DNA of 64,000 nt from Chlamydoabsidia padenii (taxonomy: Eukaryota; Mucoromycota; Mucoromycetes; Mucorales; Cunninghamellaceae). This document shows positions 60,397 to 64,000 of this stretch, one piece after another (within the stretch, counting starts at the first letter, position 1; every line of letters begins with the position of its first letter). Under the pieces are notes generated by a model. That model was not told the DNA's origin and made no database searches. It saw only the letters and a list, made by a program, of their open reading frames with translations. The DNA is taken from NCBI GenBank assembly GCA_025330725.1, contig JAIWND010000011.1:372001-436000 (forward strand), written 5' to 3'. Made by a program: the position numbers and the translations under genes.

Positions 60397-61835
60397 GTCG
60401 TCTATTATTGAAGAAAAGAAGAAGAAAAAAAAAAAAAAAAAAAGAGAGAGAAGAACGGGGAAAATAAAAAAAAATCAATTAATAATTTTGGCTTATGAAT
60501 GTCGGGGTTTTTTCTCAACATGTGTGTGGGGGGATCCGTGAACTCTTAAGCTCCACTTTGCTTTCCCTTTTAAATAGGTACCACAGTGACACAGTAGGAT
60601 ATGACCCAGGCCAGACTATTTTGAATTCCCGCTGCTCAATGAAAAGGAGTAAAGGTGAAAACCACACTAAAAAGTAGTTGACTCATCGGGGCCCTCATGG
60701 GGGAGGGTCGCCAACACATGTTTGGTCGGGAGACAGAGTGTTGATCACAAAAACCCTATGATGTCAATCAGGAAAAGGTTGACTCGACTGTGATTATCAT
60801 ATGCTGTCTTGCCCTTTTGAAAAGGTCTATAGGGAATGAGTCCATCGGTCTGGTCCCTTTCCTGGCGGCGATTGAATATGTCATTTACTTTGCATGAACG
60901 CGCGATTTGATCGAAATGAAATGTTTATTTTTACACCCAAAAACCCTCATGTTAATAAACTCATAAACTCGATAGTGATACTAATTGCCGTATTCGTGAA
61001 TCATTGATATTGAAATCAAAAACTGATCTAATCATGCGAGATATATCATTCATGCAAGTAAAAACGAGCTAGAATCTCACTTGAACGAACACCTGCTCAT
61101 ATTTCGCCATTAGACAGATTGACTTGAGAAAAGAAGAGAAAAAAAAAAGACTGCCGAGAATTTAAAAAACAACAATAAGACCAAGCATAGATAAGAACCT
61201 AAGGTATTCTACACTGGTTTAACCTAAACATTAGCTTGGTTTCAAGTATAGTGCACGGATGTTTGTCATGATACTATGATATATAGAGGTACCTCATTGA
61301 TTTCACGCCATAGGAGTCGAGGATTCAAATCATGCAAAAAAACGTTTAAACGCCGATAAAACGTGGCCCCTCTCAGAACCACCTTTTCCCTATTAAAACA
61401 ATAGACCACTAAACAAACCATTATCATTTGATCAGTACCTAAAGATGGGCTATGATGCATAGGTGATATCTACCGCATGTATTAGAATTGAAAAAAAGCC
61501 AGTTTAATTCTCAGTGGAGTGATGACCGGTTGATTCATCCTTTTTGGAAATAGCCCAGATAGTTCACAGAGTTTAAGTGCCTCGGGAAACAATACCATTG
61601 TTAAAACCTTGGAGATGAAAACAATATATCATATGGTAGCAAGAGAAGACTCTAGTCACTCATGTATTTGGTGAGATCAAGTATGCTTTGGAAGGCATTA
61701 TTCAAGAATGGCACTCTTGATTGGTCTATTTCGAGGCGGGGGTTTAATTTTCCTTTTTTCACTATCCGGGGTGTTTTATTGGCATTCTGCGCCTTTCTTT
61801 CACATTCCTTTTTTTTTTTTTAATTCGATTCAACA
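60397..61835. other. Long intergenic region
   Basis: Only low-confidence content. The recurrent element is at 60618-60632 and a GGCGGGGGTTTAATTTT relative is at about 61736-61752, about 100 bp before the next gene. A minus-strand open segment at 61400-61266 (GATFYRRLNVFLHDLNPRLL) preceded by splice-like signals may be a gene remnant. Confidence 0.4.
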
Positions 61836-62375
61836 ATGGCAGACAATAGTTATCTTTCCATGCTCAACAATCCTGTTATCAATCCACCAAAAAAACAACA
61901 ACAACAACGTACCACTCAACATATAGCAGCCCAATCAACAACACCTTTGTTTCCTGCCGCCCAACAGTGTTACGAGACGCTCCAAACCAGTGCCAAAGAT
62001 CTCTACTTGATATCCGAAACCGATGCACCTTGGAATCCAGTAGCTGTCTCGTGGTCCTCCAGTCAGTTACCTAGTGGACAACAAGAATTAGAACATGCCG
62101 GTCTATTGATACGAAATACTCAATTGGAGCAATACAGCAATAGGGATCAAGATGGCGGGTGCCGAATAGAATCGGTCAATGACTTTATCAACAAACAAAG
62201 CAACAACAAGGACCAGTATGCCAAGCTATTACAACAAATAAAGTCGTCATTTGCCCAAGCCAAGGTCTATTTTATTGGGGACCGGGTCATCACGGTGCTT
62301 GTCTTGGGTTTGGTGGAAAGTGACGACGGACAAAAGGCTTTGGTAGGATTACAAAGTGAACTGGTGCAAACTTGA
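61836..62375 (+). CDS. Nuclease A inhibitor-like (NuiA fold) protein
   Basis: Intronless, 179 residues. After a Gln/Thr-rich N terminus, the segment DLYLISETDAPWNPVAVSW matches the SESD-P/W core of the nuclease A inhibitor family, and the C-terminal half (VYFIGDRVITVLVLGLVES) fits the remaining strand. Family members in cyanobacteria inhibit a nonspecific nuclease; the fungal role is unknown. The family call rests on a short motif and is moderate. Confidence 0.65.
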   Translation: MADNSYLSMLNNPVINPPKKQQQQRTTQHIAAQSTTPLFPAAQQCYETLQTSAKDLYLISETDAPWNPVAVSWSSSQLPSGQQELEHAGLLIRNTQLEQYSNRDQDGGCRIESVNDFINKQSNNKDQYAKLLQQIKSSFAQAKVYFIGDRVITVLVLGLVESDDGQKALVGLQSELVQT

Positions 62376-62996
62376 TTTGGATCTATTAATTAGTATAGTA
62401 TGTTTGTTAATACATGGGTGATAATGGATGGATATAAACTTGACATGTATGTTATTATTATTACTGGTATCTTAATAAAACACAGCACAAACTATCTCTC
62501 TCTCTCTCTAGGGGTAGTTGTGAATGTATACTTTTTAATTGTCTCTTTTGTGTACGGGGGTTGTATGATTTGTATGTAGATGGGGGATTGTATCATCGTA
62601 ATAAAGACAGGGCTTATAACCCCACTATCATGCCTCAAGTTGTATTGAAACCAGTGTGTATATTGTATCAAGAAAGCATTGCTTTTGACAAAGGGAGCTT
62701 GAATGATCACTTGTTTCTTGTTGAATCTCTAGATTTTATCCCAGTGTATTCATAATGAGAAATCCTGGATTCATGCACCCACATTTCTAAATCCCGCCCG
62801 CTTTCAACTTTTGCCCAGACCTCAAGTATAGTTTGAGACATCTCTGTCGAGCTTGTAGATGATAAACCAACAAACGGATAAAACAGGGTATTAATGTATA
62901 CATGATAGTTAGCTTTATTAATTGTTAAACACTTTAATACTATTAGAATTGTCTATACTATCAAATAAAAATCTATCACTACAGTCACTGGAGAAA
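62376..62996. other. Intergenic, recurrent element at 62784-62799
   Basis: CT-repeat near 62496-62510, no gene. A TTTCTAAATCCCGCCC copy of the recurrent element lies at about 62784-62799. Confidence 0.4.
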
Positions 62997-63652
62997 TCAA
63001 GATTCCCAAGCACACCATTCAAGGACAGTATTCGCAATGGAAGAATCATTCACTAGCCTCATACTGCCTGTCGTTTGTTGATTATGTTGGATGAGTTGAA
63101 TAGAGTCGGCGTAGTCGTCCAAGCTCAATCCACCTACTATCGTTTCCCAACTTAATATCTACAGGATATAAATCAAAAAGAGAGATTAAATAAACACATA
63201 CAGAGCAACTTTCAATTTATTCCCCAACTTCATTCCTATTACCTGTATATCTTGCTTCGTTTATATATTTGCCAAGAAGAAGGTCAGGTTCCACAGTACC
63301 ATTTTATGAATGATAAACTGTATTGTCAGTGGGTGAGTGTAAGAGTCCTTTGAAATATCCCACCCGCTGTATCGTCAGTGTACAGTCCAGGACACAAGGG
63401 AGTTACTATATCGTCAATTCCGCCTAAATATACAGGGAGAGAAAGGGAAGAAGAAAAAAGTATCAGTATGAAAGACTTGATGAGAAGGTTGAACCATAAG
63501 CAGAATGGACCTAATCTACATTACCACCCAGTTCTTTTTCTTTTTCATGTTCTTACCTTTTCCCCAGTTGTTGTATCACCACCATAAAAGTGACTAGTTA
63601 AGAATAAAGATGAGCCCATCAAGGCCACTTTTCCCATAAAGTGTGTCGCCAT
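62997..63652 (-). CDS. Probable secreted protein gene, exon joins unresolved
   Basis: The candidate first exon (63652-63557) encodes a hydrophobic leader (MATHFMGKVALMGSSLFLTS) followed by HFYGGDTTTGEK and a GTAAGA donor. The last exon, ending at the TGA at 62999-62997, is clearly coding in style (TIVGGLSLDDYADSIQLIQH, IANTVLEWCAWES). Between them, GIDDIVTPLCPGLYTDDTAG (about 63430-63365) and PDLLLGKYINEARY (about 63295-63255) also look coding. The phases of these pieces do not all agree with the obvious splice sites, so the gene may be damaged or my boundaries wrong. Family not recognised. Confidence 0.4.
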
Positions 63653-64000
63653 CAATAAGAAAGTCAAACAATCAAGACAGTGCTTTCGTCATCACTGAAA
63701 CATTAAAACATAAAAATTATGAGACCATTAGTTAATGATATACTTGATCATGGACATTACCAGTTCAACTTTACAAGATAAGACAAGGCACCAAAAGAGC
63801 TAGAAGACATTAACACAGCCAAGTAAAGAGTAAAAGCCGTTTTGCTTTGATTGTCAGGAATAAAAGAGGGAAGAGAAGGACAAATAAAAAAAAAAGACAC
63901 CGCCGACCCTTTTTCAGATTTCAAGGCGGAATTTAAATATGTATATGCAGGGACAAAGACGATGATTTATAGAATGCATTTATTTATTGGTACTGAATTG
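63653..64000. other. Right edge, nothing firm
   Basis: AT-rich with an A-run near 63887. GGCGGAATTTAAAT at about 63925-63938 resembles the recurrent element. A minus-strand hydrophobic stretch near 63845-63770 (LYLAVLMSSSSFGALSYL) could belong to an upstream exon of the preceding candidate, but lacks an ATG. Confidence 0.35.

Overview
The window is nuclear DNA of an early-diverging filamentous fungus, most likely a Mucoromycota (Mucorales-type) species; the genus cannot be fixed from the sequence. The reasons are AT-rich DNA with very frequent poly(A)/poly(T) tracts, compact genes with many 50-110 nt introns (GTAAG-type donors, TAAC-like branch sites), CGA as a common Arg codon, and a fungal gene set (Sho1 osmosensor, IKS1 kinase, DUF1765 and UPF0658 proteins) that also holds a Ral-type GTPase. 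Exon coordinates below were assembled by hand from splice signals and checked by reading-frame arithmetic; no transcript data were used.

Layout. 1-6.0 kb: a nearly complete Ty3/gypsy LTR retrotransposon on the minus strand (LTRs 576-928 and 5625-5975) with a Gag-to-protease -1 frameshift site and several further frame breaks in pol. 6.7-8.4 kb: CaMK-type kinase. 9.7-13.5 kb (minus): a 12-exon DUF1765 protein. 13.8-18.0 kb (minus): a small coiled-coil protein, a UPF0658 Golgi-type membrane protein, and a Ser/Thr-rich single-pass membrane protein. 18.7-26.4 kb: cytochrome P450, prefoldin subunit 4, NFU1 (minus), and a Boi-like SH3-SAM-PH-CH scaffold. 26.5-28.5 kb: gene remnants. 28.6-35.5 kb: a CH-kinase-C1 protein ending in a CaaX box, a Ral-type GTPase, and the spliceosomal WD40 protein PRL1/Prp46. 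35.5-38.4 kb: dispersed repeats and gene remnants. 38.5-50.0 kb: IKS1-like kinase, a polysaccharide lyase 14 protein (minus), KTI12, glyoxalase II, V-ATPase subunit B. 50.1-59.5 kb: a GT8 glycosyltransferase, a second repeat block, cystathionine beta-synthase (minus), mitochondrial aspartyl-tRNA synthetase, Sho1. 60-64 kb: two small intronless genes and a probable secreted-protein gene.

Most genes are independent housekeeping or signalling genes, not a cluster. Loose themes are signalling (CaMK, CH-kinase, Ral, IKS1, Boi-like, Sho1), mitochondrial function (NFU1, aspartyl-tRNA synthetase) and RNA or translation (PRL1, KTI12). No rRNA, CRISPR or secure tRNA gene was seen.

The most interesting signals are: a recurrent GCGGGATTTGAAA-like element about 90-230 bp upstream of many unrelated genes; a roughly 220-bp dispersed repeat carrying the same element; five GC-AG introns that all begin GCAAGT; an apparent one-nucleotide exon in the UPF0658 gene; a kinase combining CH, kinase, C1 and CaaX modules; and loss of a metal-ligand Asp in glyoxalase II.
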